Part shown: one piece after another, positions 53,343-62,440 of the stretch
Layout: the number at the start of each line of letters is the position of its first letter
Numbering within the stretch: the stretch's first letter is position 1
NCBI RefSeq assembly: GCF_009659375.1
Contig: NZ_WJQT01000015.1
Location: 1 to 62,462, forward strand
DNA from: Fundicoccus ignavus
Lineage (GTDB): Bacteria > Bacillota > Bacilli > Lactobacillales > Aerococcaceae
Direction of reading: 5' to 3'
DNA length: 62,462 nucleotides
Notes under the pieces: generated by a model
Database searches by the model: none
What the model was told of the DNA's origin: nothing
What the model saw: the letters and a program-made list of their open reading frames with translations, nothing else
Program-made: the position numbers and the translations under genes

Positions 53343-54245
53343 TCAACTGTTGTTCATTTGTCTTAATAAATCTTTAATTTCAGCTACGCAACTTTCAATT
53401 GATAGTATAGGATTTGCACCTACTTTAAGTAATGCATTACAACCATAAGCCTGATCATCTGTAATTCTTCCTGGTAACACAAATACTTCACGATTATATT
53501 GCAAGGCATAATTGGCAGTGATTAAGCTTCCGCTGTCTTTAGCTGCTTCAATCACTATGGTAACTGGGCTAATACCAGCAACCAAACGGTTTCTCATGAT
53601 AAATTGATGACGTTGAGCCTTCTGATTGGGTAAATACTCACTTAAAAGTAACTGCTCATGTCCCATTTGAGCTTGTAGGGATGCATTCTGGAGTGGATAA
53701 GAATAATTAAAACCGTTTGCTAGAATGCCGATTGTCGCCTTTCTTTTCAAACGACAAGCCTCTAAATGTACCGTTGTATCAACGCCTTTTGCTAATCCAG
53801 AGATTAACACCCAATCTTCCTCACACATCAAAGCAACTAGTTTCTTAATAACATCTATCCCGTAATGTGAAACATCGCGTGTTCCGATAATCGAAATAGA
53901 TTGTTTCTTTAGCAAGGCCAAATCACCTTCGAAATAGATAATTAAAGGCGGTTGTGGCAATTGTAACCAATTTGATGGATAAATACTCTCACCAATCATT
54001 ATCGCTCTATTTGTAAGGTTTTTAGCCTCGTTTAAACGACTCAGGTTGATTTGATCCAATGGTAATTGTTGAATACGACGATTATCCAAAGATAGATTTA
54101 CACGATGAATCACCTCTCTCAACAAATCCCCATCAAAACATTGTTCACTAAGTTGGTTGTTTACAATATACCGAAATATTTCCAAAAGATAGTGATATGA
54201 GCAACGATGAAGCTGTAATAAAATTAGTAACTCTTTAAAATTCAT
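53343..54245 (-). CDS. dprA: DNA processing protein DprA (Smf)
   Basis: 300-aa transformation-dedicated RecA loader that protects incoming single-stranded DNA. N-terminal helical domain ~1-90, then the Rossmann-like DprA fold with SIIGTRDVSHYG, LISGLAKGVDTTVH, GILANGFNYSYP and REVFVLPGRI. ATG 54245 has GGAGG 9 nt upstream; the longer frame has no site. No C-terminal winged helix is obvious, as in the shorter Gram-positive forms. Its presence suggests transformation competence, now or ancestrally. Confidence 0.93.
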   Translation of the reverse strand: MNFKELLILLQLHRCSYHYLLEIFRYIVNNQLSEQCFDGDLLREVIHRVNLSLDNRRIQQLPLDQINLSRLNEAKNLTNRAIMIGESIYPSNWLQLPQPPLIIYFEGDLALLKKQSISIIGTRDVSHYGIDVIKKLVALMCEEDWVLISGLAKGVDTTVHLEACRLKRKATIGILANGFNYSYPLQNASLQAQMGHEQLLLSEYLPNQKAQRHQFIMRNRLVAGISPVTIVIEAAKDSGSLITANYALQYNREVFVLPGRITDDQAYGCNALLKVGANPILSIESCVAEIKDLLRQMNNS

Positions 54246-54313
54246 AAAATGAATTCCTCCTTTTATATAAATACAAATTTTTATCGCAAAAATCACTATT
54301 TATTTAAAAAAAG

Positions 54314-54347
54314 ATAAAAAAAAACAATTGGCATCCATCCAATTGCT
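54314..54347 (-). terminator. Rho-independent terminator after rnhB
   Basis: Minus strand CAATTGG / CCAATTG stem with ATGGATG-type loop and about nine T. Confidence 0.85.
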
Positions 54348-54366
54348 TTTTGTAAAAATTATTAAA

Positions 54367-55170
54367 TTATTGCCCACTACTTTCATAGGCTTGACGAGTG
54401 TTGGCTACAGGAGAAAATGATTGCCGATGAATCGGTGTATAGCCATAGGAAGCTAAGGCATTTAAATGTTGCTTTGTACCATAACCCATATGCTTTTCAA
54501 ACCCAAATTCTGGGAACATTTCGCTATAAGCAATCATCATTTCATCACGATAAACTTTCGCAATAATGCTTGCCGCAGCAATTGACAGCGAACGTTGATC
54601 CCCTTTTACAAGGCTTTCTTGTGGAATCGCGCTATCGATACGCATCGCATCCAAGAGTAAATAGTTAGGTTCTAACTTAAGTTGTTCTACTGACTTCAAC
54701 ATTGACAGACGAGTCGCTTCATAAATATTTAAGCGATCTATTTCGTTACTATCAATAACTGTAATTGAATACTCCAAAGCAACCTCTTTTATTAATTGAT
54801 CAAAGACTTTACGCTTTTCCAAAGAAAGTTGTTTTGAATCATTCACACCGACTAAACGAGAACAATCTCTAGGTAAAATAACCGCAGCAGTCACAACAGG
54901 ACCAGCCAAAGGGCCTCTACCAACCTCATCGATTCCAGCAATAAATTCGTAACCATTTTTCCACAAAGTAGTTTCAAACGTCAGTCTTTTCAAATGTTCA
55001 ATTTCAGCCTGTTTAGCTTTATCGATAAGTTTGACCTTATTTTGGATAAGCCTCTGTACGCTTTTTCGTTCATCTTTTGCTAATTTATGCAACACCGGAT
55101 CGTTTTCATCACTTATTAAATCAACAATCTCTTTAATTTGTGCAACTGTTAGTTTATTTTCTAAATCCAT
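54367..55170 (-). CDS. rnhB: Ribonuclease HII
   Basis: 267-aa enzyme that nicks at ribonucleotides misincorporated in DNA. The catalytic domain (~75-260) carries the acidic residues in AGIDEVGRGPLAGPVVTAAV and LLLDAMRID; the N-terminal ~70-residue basic extension is usual in Firmicutes. Its ATG overlaps the rbgA stop by one base (TAATG). Confidence 0.95.
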   Translation of the reverse strand: MDLENKLTVAQIKEIVDLISDENDPVLHKLAKDERKSVQRLIQNKVKLIDKAKQAEIEHLKRLTFETTLWKNGYEFIAGIDEVGRGPLAGPVVTAAVILPRDCSRLVGVNDSKQLSLEKRKVFDQLIKEVALEYSITVIDSNEIDRLNIYEATRLSMLKSVEQLKLEPNYLLLDAMRIDSAIPQESLVKGDQRSLSIAAASIIAKVYRDEMMIAYSEMFPEFGFEKHMGYGTKQHLNALASYGYTPIHRQSFSPVANTRQAYESSGQ

Positions 55171-56024
55171 TAAACCAATCTTTCTATCGGGAGATCTAAA
55201 CTGATATTACCAAGTTTGTTTTGACGGTATTGGATAATCAATCTTTGACTTGCTTCTCCGTAGTCATCTTTCAAGCCCATTTTTTTAGTAATTTCTAAAA
55301 GAATCTCTACCTTTGTTAAAGTTTCTAATTGATCCGCAGTTAATTGGAAATTCTTTTTCAACACTTCTGGGTGACGTTCTAATAAAATTTCAATTAAAGC
55401 TAAAGCTAAATCGTCCATATGTAATAAAGAATCTTTGATAGCACCTGTAATTGCTAAATTTTGCCCTACTTTAGGATCTTCAAATTTAGGCCATAGAATA
55501 CCTGGAGTATCCAATAATTCAAATTCTTTCCCCATCTTTAACCAACGTTGCGCTTTTGTCACACCAGGTTTATTACCTGTTTGTGCTTGGTTTTTACCAA
55601 CGAAACGATTAATTAAAGTTGATTTCCCAACGTTTGGAATTCCTAAAATCATCAAGCGAATCGAACGAGGTTTAACCCCCTTCGCTTTCTGTTTTTCAAA
55701 ATATGGTGCCATAATTTTTTTGCATTCTTGTTCTAGGGCCTTTAAGCCTTTTTGATGTTGAGCATCAATTGCTAAAGCAGGTAAACCTTGAGAACGGTAA
55801 AATTCTAACCACGCATTCGTTACTTTATTATCCGCAATATCCGCTTTATTCAATACAATAATACTAGGTTTTTGACCAATAATCTCTTGAATCATTGGAT
55901 TACGACTTGATTCTGGAATACGTGCATCTACTAATTCAATGACAACGTCCACTAAATTTAATTTTTCGGTTGCTTCACGACGGGCTTTCGCCATATGTCC
56001 TGGAAACCATTGGATATGATTCAT
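55170..56024 (-). CDS. rbgA: Ribosome biogenesis GTPase RbgA (YlqF)
   Basis: 284-aa circularly permuted GTPase required for late 50S assembly. G4 (VLNKADIAD) precedes G1 (ILGIPNVGKSTLIN) and G3 (LLDTPGILWP), the permuted order. N-terminal IQWFPGHMAKARRE is the family hallmark. A C-terminal helical domain (~200-284) contacts the ribosome. ATG 56024 follows AAAGGAG. Coupled to rnhB by a 1-bp overlap. Confidence 0.95.
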   Translation of the reverse strand: MNHIQWFPGHMAKARREATEKLNLVDVVIELVDARIPESSRNPMIQEIIGQKPSIIVLNKADIADNKVTNAWLEFYRSQGLPALAIDAQHQKGLKALEQECKKIMAPYFEKQKAKGVKPRSIRLMILGIPNVGKSTLINRFVGKNQAQTGNKPGVTKAQRWLKMGKEFELLDTPGILWPKFEDPKVGQNLAITGAIKDSLLHMDDLALALIEILLERHPEVLKKNFQLTADQLETLTKVEILLEITKKMGLKDDYGEASQRLIIQYRQNKLGNISLDLPIERLV

Positions 56025-56093
56025 AATCTATTACTCCTTTCAATATGTTCTTAAAACTCGCTTTTTTATTATACCAAATATTTCTTCGCTTAA

Positions 56094-56133
56094 AAAACAC
56101 TAAATTCCTAGCTAAAAACTAGCTAGGAATTTC
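56094..56133 (-). terminator. Rho-independent terminator after lepB
   Basis: Minus strand AAATTCCTAGCT / AGCTAGGAATTT perfect stem with AGTTTTT-type loop, followed by AGTGTTTTTT. Confidence 0.8.
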
Positions 56134-56148
56134 TATATTACATGTCCA

Positions 56149-56742
56149 TTAATCGCTAATTACTTGTCCATCTTCTAATAATTGATAATTTGGTAATGAT
56201 CCAAATTCACTAAATGGAAAATAAATAAAATTTGCTTCGCCTACGATTGAATCAATCGGTACAAATCCAAATTGGCGACTATCTCCAGAGTAAGGTCGAT
56301 TGTCACCTAAAACGAAATAATATCCGTCTGGGACAGTCGTGACGCCTAAACCACTCCACAAGTCAAAATCTTGGGTAAAGTTTTCAATACTTTCGCTTTT
56401 TAAAGGCTCTAAGTAAGGTTCGTCTACAACAATACCATTTAAAATCAATTGATCGTCCTCGTAGTACAGTTCATCTCCAGGTAAGCCGATGATTCGTTTG
56501 ACATAAGAGTCGCCTGAACCACGAGGGTCAGGAAAAACAACGATATCAAAACGATCTAAGCTTGTTTGTTTAAACATTAACATCTGTTCACCATCAGCTA
56601 ACGTCTCGTCCATAGAATGGCCATCAACCTGGAAAGGTTGTACGATATATTGGCGTAAAGCCAAAAAGATTAGAACCGCAACCAATACTGCAAAAATCAC
56701 ATTAACTGTTTCGACAATTAATGTCTTTAATAATCTAATCAT
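56149..56742 (-). CDS. lepB: Signal peptidase I
   Basis: 197-aa membrane-bound type I signal peptidase with a single N-terminal anchor (~10-30). Catalytic Ser in QVDGHSMDETL and Lys in YVKRIIGLPGDEL; the C-terminal VLGDNRPYSGDSRQFG box is present. It overlaps the end of ctpA by 8 bp, so both are on one transcript. Confidence 0.95.
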   Translation of the reverse strand: MIRLLKTLIVETVNVIFAVLVAVLIFLALRQYIVQPFQVDGHSMDETLADGEQMLMFKQTSLDRFDIVVFPDPRGSGDSYVKRIIGLPGDELYYEDDQLILNGIVVDEPYLEPLKSESIENFTQDFDLWSGLGVTTVPDGYYFVLGDNRPYSGDSRQFGFVPIDSIVGEANFIYFPFSEFGSLPNYQLLEDGQVISD

Positions 56743-58207
56743 TCGTCGCGCCTACTAATAATTTAACCGCTTCTTGATACTGTGGGTCGTTTTCAGCTAG
56801 ATATTCGCGAACTAAACGGTTTAACGCATGAGCTGTCTCACCTGTCACTTGACCATCTACTTCTAAATCATTGGCTGCTTGGAATTCTTTAACTGCTGCT
56901 TCCATTTCTTCATCGAAAAAGTTTTCAGATTTAACTTCATAGCCTAAAGCGTTTAACATCAGAGCTAAACTTTCAACAAATTCATTACTTACCCCTAATG
57001 ATAAAGTTTCATTGGAGTTCATTAATAAAGAAGAGGCAACAGGCAAGTTTTCAACTGTAATATCTGGTTCAATTCCTACATCATGAATCCAGTTACCAGA
57101 AGGTGTTAGCCATTTAGCCGACGTTAATTTTAATTCGCCTAAATCACTTGGGTTTAAGATTGTCTGAACAGTTCCCTTACCAAAGCTTGTTTGACCAATT
57201 AGTTTAGCATCCGTATTCTCTTGAACTGCTGCTGCCACAATTTCACTCGCACTGGCACTACCCTCATCTATTAACAATACATAAGGTTCCGTTATTTTGA
57301 AAGAACCAAATGCACGTTCATTCGCAGTGAATTTAGATGCTTCATCAGCATTTCTTTCGCTTATCTGCATAATCATATCCCCGTCTTCTAGGAACATGTT
57401 ACCGATATCTAAAGCTGAGTCCAGTAAACCACCAGGGTTCATACGTAAGTCAATGATTAAACTTTTTGCTCCCTCTTTGCGTAATTCACTGATTGTCTCA
57501 ACTAATTCATTATAGGTATTATCCGCAAATTGAGAAATTTTAATGTGACCAACTGTTGATTCAGTTTCATCAATTTCACCAGTAACTGTGATATTAGGAA
57601 TCGTTGCACGGACTAACGTTACTTCAAACGTAGAGTTATTTCTTTGTATTAACAATACGACCTCTGAATCTTTAGGACCTCGAATTAAATTGACAACTTC
57701 ATTCGTATTCATATCCGTTAATTCAACGCCATCTGCTTCAAGGATAATATCATTTGGTAAAATGCCGGCTTCACCGGCAGGTGTCCCATCAATTGGAGAA
57801 ATAACCGTAACGCGGCCATTTTCCATCATAAATTGAACACCAATACCTTCGAATGAATCTTGGAAATCTTCTTCAAAAGAAGTAGATTCTTCAGCGTTTA
57901 AATATTCTGAATAAGGGTCTCCAATTGCGTCCACCATACCTTTTAGAGCACCTGTTAACAAATCAGCTTTAGAGACGTCTTCAATGTAATTGATTTGAAT
58001 TGAATCGTAAACTTCTTTCAAAGCTTGTAAATCTTCATCAGTTAATTGATTTTCTTCAGAAATCAAAATCTCGTCACTAAATAACCAATCAAATTGGGCA
58101 TAAGTAACAGGTCGAGTCACTGACGATACGCTCATCAACGTTAAAAAGCTGACAATCGTTGCCGAAATTTTCTTTTTTCGACTCTTTTGAGTTTTCATGT
58201 TAAACAT
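56735..58207 (-). CDS. C-terminal processing peptidase (S41, CtpA/CtpB type)
   Basis: 490-aa exported serine peptidase from ATG 58207 (AAGGAG 8 nt upstream). Signal/anchor ~10-35. PDZ domain at ~100-190 (FEGIGVQFMMENGRVTVISPI). Protease core with Ser in DEGSASASEIVAAA and Lys in FGKGTVQTI. C-terminal peptidoglycan-binding-like domain at ~410-480 (NALGYEVKSENFFDEE, FQAANDLEVDG). Such proteases cleave envelope or regulatory proteins at their C termini. First of a ctpA-lepB pair, downstream of deoD. Confidence 0.93.
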   Translation of the reverse strand: MFNMKTQKSRKKKISATIVSFLTLMSVSSVTRPVTYAQFDWLFSDEILISEENQLTDEDLQALKEVYDSIQINYIEDVSKADLLTGALKGMVDAIGDPYSEYLNAEESTSFEEDFQDSFEGIGVQFMMENGRVTVISPIDGTPAGEAGILPNDIILEADGVELTDMNTNEVVNLIRGPKDSEVVLLIQRNNSTFEVTLVRATIPNITVTGEIDETESTVGHIKISQFADNTYNELVETISELRKEGAKSLIIDLRMNPGGLLDSALDIGNMFLEDGDMIMQISERNADEASKFTANERAFGSFKITEPYVLLIDEGSASASEIVAAAVQENTDAKLIGQTSFGKGTVQTILNPSDLGELKLTSAKWLTPSGNWIHDVGIEPDITVENLPVASSLLMNSNETLSLGVSNEFVESLALMLNALGYEVKSENFFDEEMEAAVKEFQAANDLEVDGQVTGETAHALNRLVREYLAENDPQYQEAVKLLVGATND

Positions 58208-58240
58208 AAGCACATCTCCTTACTGAATAAATAACAATTG

Positions 58241-58966
58241 TTATTTAGCTTGAGCGTCTAATACTACGGCAGTTTCTAAAGCTACAACCATCATATCTGT
58301 GAAGCTTGTTTGTCTTTCTTCAGCTGTTGTCTCTTCACCTGTTAGAATGTGGTCGCTAATTGTACACATAGCTAAGGCTTGACGGTTGTGTTTAGCAGCC
58401 ACTGAATAAAGTCCCGCTGCTTCCATTTCAACTGCTAAGATACCATAACGAGCTAATTTCATTTTATCCATTTCTTCATTATAGAAACGGTCAGAAGAAA
58501 GAATATTTCCTACGTGAATAGCAGCTTTATCTTGCTTTTCTGCAATATGGTAAGCCGTATCTAATACATTAAAGCTTGCGATGGCAGAATAAGAAACTTC
58601 TCCCGCAAAGATATTTCTTAAAACGCTAGAATCTGTTGTCGCACCTAAACCAAAGACAATATCACGCACTTTAACATCTTCTTTAAGAGCGCCAGCAGTC
58701 CCGATACGAATAATCGTTTCAACATTATAGAATTGGTATAATTCTTCAGCGTAAATCATTGCTGATGGAATACCCATACCAGACCCTTGAACTGAAACTC
58801 TAACACCTTTATAAGTTCCAGTATAACCAAACATGTTACGAACAGTGTTGTATTGTGTTACATCTTCTAAGAATGTTTCTGCAATATATTTCGCACGTAA
58901 TGGATCTCCTGGGAATAATACTGTTTTTGCTATTGCACCTTGTTCTGCATTAATATGTGTACTCAT
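58241..58966 (-). CDS. deoD: Purine nucleoside phosphorylase DeoD-type
   Basis: 241-aa hexameric phosphorylase salvaging purine nucleosides. Family motifs: MSTHINAEQGAIAKTVLFPGDPLRAKYIAE, GSGMGIPSA, RIGTAGAL, LAVEMEAAGLY (Glu/Met/Glu nucleoside site) and TISDHILTGEET with the catalytic Asp. ATG 58966 lies 11 nt after AAGGAA. It is between yozE and ctpA without terminators, so it is probably in a longer transcript. No other deo gene is nearby. Confidence 0.95.
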   Translation of the reverse strand: MSTHINAEQGAIAKTVLFPGDPLRAKYIAETFLEDVTQYNTVRNMFGYTGTYKGVRVSVQGSGMGIPSAMIYAEELYQFYNVETIIRIGTAGALKEDVKVRDIVFGLGATTDSSVLRNIFAGEVSYSAIASFNVLDTAYHIAEKQDKAAIHVGNILSSDRFYNEEMDKMKLARYGILAVEMEAAGLYSVAAKHNRQALAMCTISDHILTGEETTAEERQTSFTDMMVVALETAVVLDAQAK

Positions 58967-59001
58967 TTAAAATCTACTTCCTTCCAAAATATTATTTATT
59001 A

Positions 59002-59217
59002 TTATTCATAAGTATAATTATGCCATGCATCATCAAAAATAACCAAGAGTTTTGTATAATCTGTACTATTTTCTAAATAGGTACTCAATTCATCAAAATC
59101 TTTACTTTGTTTTGGAAATCCTTGGTCTTTATGTACGGCATTTGCTAATCGACTCATTGGATCATTAGCATCATAATCAACAAAACGACGAATGTATTCG
59201 TAAAAGGTCGGTTTCAT
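59002..59217 (-). CDS. yozE: YozE family (UPF0346) protein
   Basis: 71-aa soluble protein of the YozE/SAM-like helical family (FYEYIRRFVDYDANDPMSRLANAVHKD, then DFDELSTYLE), of unknown function and widely kept in Firmicutes. ATG 59217 follows GGGGG/AAG-type site. It lies 20 bp after ypmS and 35 bp before deoD. Confidence 0.88.
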   Translation of the reverse strand: MKPTFYEYIRRFVDYDANDPMSRLANAVHKDQGFPKQSKDFDELSTYLENSTDYTKLLVIFDDAWHNYTYE

Positions 59218-59237
59218 TGGTCTTCCCCCTCTTATAA

Positions 59238-59900
59238 TTACTCAAATTGCAGGCTGCTAAATAGATTGATTTGTTCAGAATCGTAATGAACATTAATCGA
59301 GATTTCGTTTTCACTTAAATTTGCTTGTGCTGCAGTTAACACGACATCCGTTAAATTAATCGGAATTTTATTCAAGTCCACATCAATCATCGCCTTGTCA
59401 TTATGATAAATTAACCAACTAGGTAAAACAAGTTGTCCAGCGACAATTTCATAAGCAGTCATCAAAGGTAATGGTATCTCAGCAACCTTTACAGACTCAA
59501 TTACGATTTGAAAATATTCCTCCTCATTAACGACTAAATCAGCATCAATTTTCACAGGTAAATTTAGCCCATTGTAATTCACAGTTGTCGCAGCGACTAA
59601 TGAATCTGCTTCCCATTGAATAGTAAAATCACTGGTACCTTCCGTATTTAAAAATTGTTCAAGTAGCTGATTCATTGAATCTCGATTAAGGCTGATCTGA
59701 ATTGACTGCATTTGACTTGTTTCAACTTGTGAAACGTTCCCCGTTGGGATGTCAGTTTTAAATTGGTCTAAATAGTTATCAAACCACAAATAGCCCACTC
59801 CTATAAGTAACCCAATCGTAAAAACAGTAAAGACTATATGACTTAAGCATCCGACAACAAACGATCGTTTCTGTGGTTGTTCACTTCTCAATTCCGTCAT
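59238..59900 (-). CDS. YpmS family (DUF2140) membrane-anchored protein
   Basis: 220-aa protein with one N-terminal transmembrane helix (~22-45: IVFTVFTIGLLIGVGYLW) and an extracytoplasmic DUF2140 domain, recognised from SIQISLNRDSMNQLLEQFL, FTIQWEADSLVAATTV, VSEIPLPLMTAYEI-like and GQLVLPSWLIYHND. Members bind lipid or lipoteichoic-acid-like ligands only by conjecture; no function is established. ATG 59900 follows GAGGA. First gene of the ypmS-yozE run. Confidence 0.85.
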   Translation of the reverse strand: MTELRSEQPQKRSFVVGCLSHIVFTVFTIGLLIGVGYLWFDNYLDQFKTDIPTGNVSQVETSQMQSIQISLNRDSMNQLLEQFLNTEGTSDFTIQWEADSLVAATTVNYNGLNLPVKIDADLVVNEEEYFQIVIESVKVAEIPLPLMTAYEIVAGQLVLPSWLIYHNDKAMIDVDLNKIPINLTDVVLTAAQANLSENEISINVHYDSEQINLFSSLQFE

Positions 59901-60076
59901 TCAAATATCCTCATTTCTGCGAATTTGCTTTTGTTATTATAACATTGTTTAATAGATATAACGATCAATTTAAAGAGACATTTAGGTAACAAGTTACACA
60001 ATTGAAAACTAAAACTACTGTCATTTATTTATAATTGTTGTACAATAAATGTATCAACACAAAAAGGGATGATACA

Positions 60077-60724
60077 ATGACGCAAACGAATAATTTATCA
60101 AAAAAACAAGAAGTCACTGCAGAGGTATTCAATGCAATTACCCATGGAGCAGCAGCTGCACTCAGTCTTGTAGCAATCGTTCTCCTAGTTATGAAAGGCG
60201 TTGAAGTCTCATCTCCTATTGCCATTACAGCCTATATAATTTATGGTGCCAGTCTTTTTACCCTTTTCTTAAATTCAACTTTATATCACAGTTTCAGTTT
60301 TAGCAAATATAAAGCAATTTTCCAAAAACTAGACCATGCCTCAATTTATCTTTTAATTGCTGGTACATACACACCCTATCTCATGATTTCGATTGGTGGT
60401 GTCTTTGGTTACAGCCTACTATCTTTAATTTGGATTCTAGCGATTGCCGGGATTGCCTTTGAAGTAGTTGCAACGGATAAATTCCCTAAACTAAGTACTT
60501 ATATGTATCTAGGCTTAGGCTGGTTAGGTGTCGTAATCATCTATCCTCTATACCATAGTATTGAAGTTAATGGCTTATTCCTATTAGCTTTAGGTGGGAT
60601 TATTTACTCTTTAGGCACAATCTTTTATCGTATGAAATCGAATAAATGGATGCATGTAATTTGGCATTTATTCGTTATCGGCGGTGCCCTGTTCATGTTT
60701 ATTAGCATCTATCGTTACGTATAA
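60077..60724 (+). CDS. Hemolysin III / PAQR-family membrane protein (YqfA-like)
   Basis: 215-aa seven-helix membrane protein of the PAQR superfamily from ATG 60077 (AAAGGGATG site; the longer frame opens in the promoter). Conserved positions: ITHGAAAALS in helix 1, NSTLYHSF, KLDHASIYLLIAGTYTPYLM and WMHVIWHLFVIGG; the His/Asp residues form the presumed zinc site of a ceramidase-like fold. Despite the name, hemolysis is not established for such proteins. It is divergent from ypmS with ~175 bp between. Confidence 0.9.
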   Translation: MTQTNNLSKKQEVTAEVFNAITHGAAAALSLVAIVLLVMKGVEVSSPIAITAYIIYGASLFTLFLNSTLYHSFSFSKYKAIFQKLDHASIYLLIAGTYTPYLMISIGGVFGYSLLSLIWILAIAGIAFEVVATDKFPKLSTYMYLGLGWLGVVIIYPLYHSIEVNGLFLLALGGIIYSLGTIFYRMKSNKWMHVIWHLFVIGGALFMFISIYRYV

Positions 60725-60728
60725 ATTT

Positions 60729-60770
60729 AAAACCATTCACTTAAGTGCAGGCTTAAAGTGAATGGTTTTT
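60729..60770 (+). terminator. Rho-independent terminator after the hemolysin-III-type gene
   Basis: AAACCATTCACTT / AAAGTGAATGGTTT stem with an 11-nt loop, followed by TTTATT. Confidence 0.85.
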
Positions 60771-60821
60771 ATTCTTGTATGCTAAGGATTTATAAGTTCT
60801 AAGTTATTTTATAAAGCTTTT

Positions 60822-60870
60822 ATCTTTCCAACTCGATCGGCTAGGTTCTGTATAATTCGCTTTTCTCAAA
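60822..60870 (+). repeat. R1 repeat fragment (middle part)
   Basis: CTTTCCAACTCGATCGGCTAGGTTCTGTATAATTCGC matches the R1 centre at 33706-33742 closely (about 45 bp); neither R1 end is present. It is 80-95 bp upstream of an R2 copy, so R1 and R2 are neighbours at both R2 sites. Confidence 0.55.
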
Positions 60871-60949
60871 ATCAGAACAATTAATTCTATTACTAAGGGT
60901 TTACTGCTATGCCCCTTCCGTAAGCCACATGAGGTAATTCAATTAAAAC

Positions 60950-61372
60950 TAACATTATGGGTTTAATGTGTCGACTGTCAAACTGAGTTGACACATTAAC
61001 CTTCCCAAAGTGTCGACTCAGATTTTGAGTTAGCACATTGGAAAAAATATCGAAAATATTTTTGAGTTTTAGTTAAAAGTAAAGGTATTTATTTGACAAA
61101 TTTTAAAAATAATCTGGAAATGTACCAAAAAATATAACAATCTATTTCCAATGTGTCGATTGGTACATTGAGTTGACGCATTAACCCACCCAAGGTGTCG
61201 ACTCAGATTTTGAGTTAGCACATTGAATTTCGTCGAAATCAACATAATGATAAAAATTGTAAATAAAATAATAGTCTTAACAATACAAGCTAAAATAAAA
61301 TTTAGTAAAGCCAACTGAATCTTATCTGAGTTGATTTTAAAGGACAACTTTTTTAACAAAAAGTCATGCTTA
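60950..61372 (+). repeat. R2 dispersed element, copy 2 (two double-hairpin cores)
   Basis: Cores at 60965-61039 and 61150-61224 (75 bp each) repeat the double hairpin of copy 1 with substitutions that largely keep pairing. The flank shows TAATGATAA, TAAATAAAAT, TAAAGCCAACTGA, TAAAGGAC, ACAAAAAGTCATG in the same order as copy 1. It occupies nearly all of the space before the stop of the convergent iminopeptidase gene. Confidence 0.75.
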
Positions 61373-61388
61373 TATAAAAGTCACTTGC

Positions 61389-62327
61389 TTATGACCGTAA
61401 TTGATCCATATAATGGACTAAGGCTTCAAATAATGGTCCTTCATTAGGAGAATGAGCAGCCAACTCAATAATATTTAATGACGCATGTGGACAGGCTTTT
61501 TTCAACTCATATGCACTGCTAACCCGACAATCCACATCATAACGCCCATGAAAAATAGCCATTGGGATTTCTTTCAATTGTTGGCTACGACTCAATAAAT
61601 AATTATCTTCCTTCCAGAACATCTGATTAGCGAAATAATGTGCTTCAAGTAAACCTAACGATAAATCATATTTATCAATCGACGTTTTAGTATCAGTCGT
61701 CTTTACCATATTTACCAAGGCGCCTTCCCAATCACTCCAAGCTTTGCAAGCCCCTTCACGAATAGCTTTATCCTCTGAAGTCATTAAAGCATAATAAGCG
61801 CTCACCAAATTTTGTTGCTGATTAACGGGTACATACTGTTTAAAAGCGCCGAACTCTTTAGGATAAAACTCGCTAGCACCAAACTGAAATAACCAATCAA
61901 TATCAGCTTGTCTACCTAGAAAAATCCCTCTTAAAATCAAGTGATCCACACGCTCTGGGTAATGAATCGCATAAGCTAAAGCCAACGTCGAACCATAACT
62001 TCCTCCAAATACATACCAAGAATCAATATTTAAATATGCACGAATTTTTTCTAAATCGCCCACACTAAATAGAATGGTATTATTTTCTAAACTTAAAAAT
62101 GGCAGACTTTGGCCACAACCCCTTTGATCAAAAAGAATGATGCGATAATGTTCTGGATCGAAGAATCTTCGTGAAAGTTCACTAACAGCTCCACCAGGTC
62201 CTCCATGTAAGAACACAACTGGTTGTCCTTCTAAATTTCCACATTCTTCAATATATAAAGTATGTGTTTGATCTACTTTCAAATGATGCGACTTTTTTAC
62301 TTCCGTATTGAAATATCCTATAGTCAT
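61389..62327 (-). CDS. pip: Proline iminopeptidase (prolyl aminopeptidase)
   Basis: 312-aa alpha/beta hydrolase (family S33) that removes N-terminal proline from peptides. Oxyanion segment HGGPGGAVSE, RIILFDQRGCGQS, nucleophile elbow VFGGSYGSTLAL, and the late Asp and His in FHGRYDVDCRV and AAHSPNEGP. ATG 62327 lies 8 nt after AAGGATG. It has no signal peptide, so it is intracellular. Complements Pcp and the M20 enzymes in peptide use. No clear terminator follows; the R2 repeat begins 17 bp after the stop. Confidence 0.93.
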   Translation of the reverse strand: MTIGYFNTEVKKSHHLKVDQTHTLYIEECGNLEGQPVVFLHGGPGGAVSELSRRFFDPEHYRIILFDQRGCGQSLPFLSLENNTILFSVGDLEKIRAYLNIDSWYVFGGSYGSTLALAYAIHYPERVDHLILRGIFLGRQADIDWLFQFGASEFYPKEFGAFKQYVPVNQQQNLVSAYYALMTSEDKAIREGACKAWSDWEGALVNMVKTTDTKTSIDKYDLSLGLLEAHYFANQMFWKEDNYLLSRSQQLKEIPMAIFHGRYDVDCRVSSAYELKKACPHASLNIIELAAHSPNEGPLFEALVHYMDQLRS

Positions 62328-62339
62328 CGTAATGTCATC

Positions 62340-62440
62340 CTTGTATATTATATTTAGGGTTTTAACCTTCCGGTTTTTACTGGATAACCCTATGAACCTC
62401 TTTTCGATTACCTCATCTCCTAAGATATGAGATAATTAGT
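62340..62440 (-). other. Possible structured leader upstream of the iminopeptidase gene
   Basis: On the minus strand two stem-loops precede the gene: ATCTCATATCTTAGGAGAT, and a longer one with AGGGTT pairing AACCCT around TCC.GT/AC.GGA. No known riboswitch core was recognised and the T tract needed for an attenuator is absent. Confidence 0.3.

Noticed and set aside
61069..61359. 96-codon minus-strand open frame near the iminopeptidase
   Set aside because: It lies wholly inside the R2 repeat, has no ribosome site, is not kept in the other R2 copy and looks like AT-rich chance hydrophobic translation.
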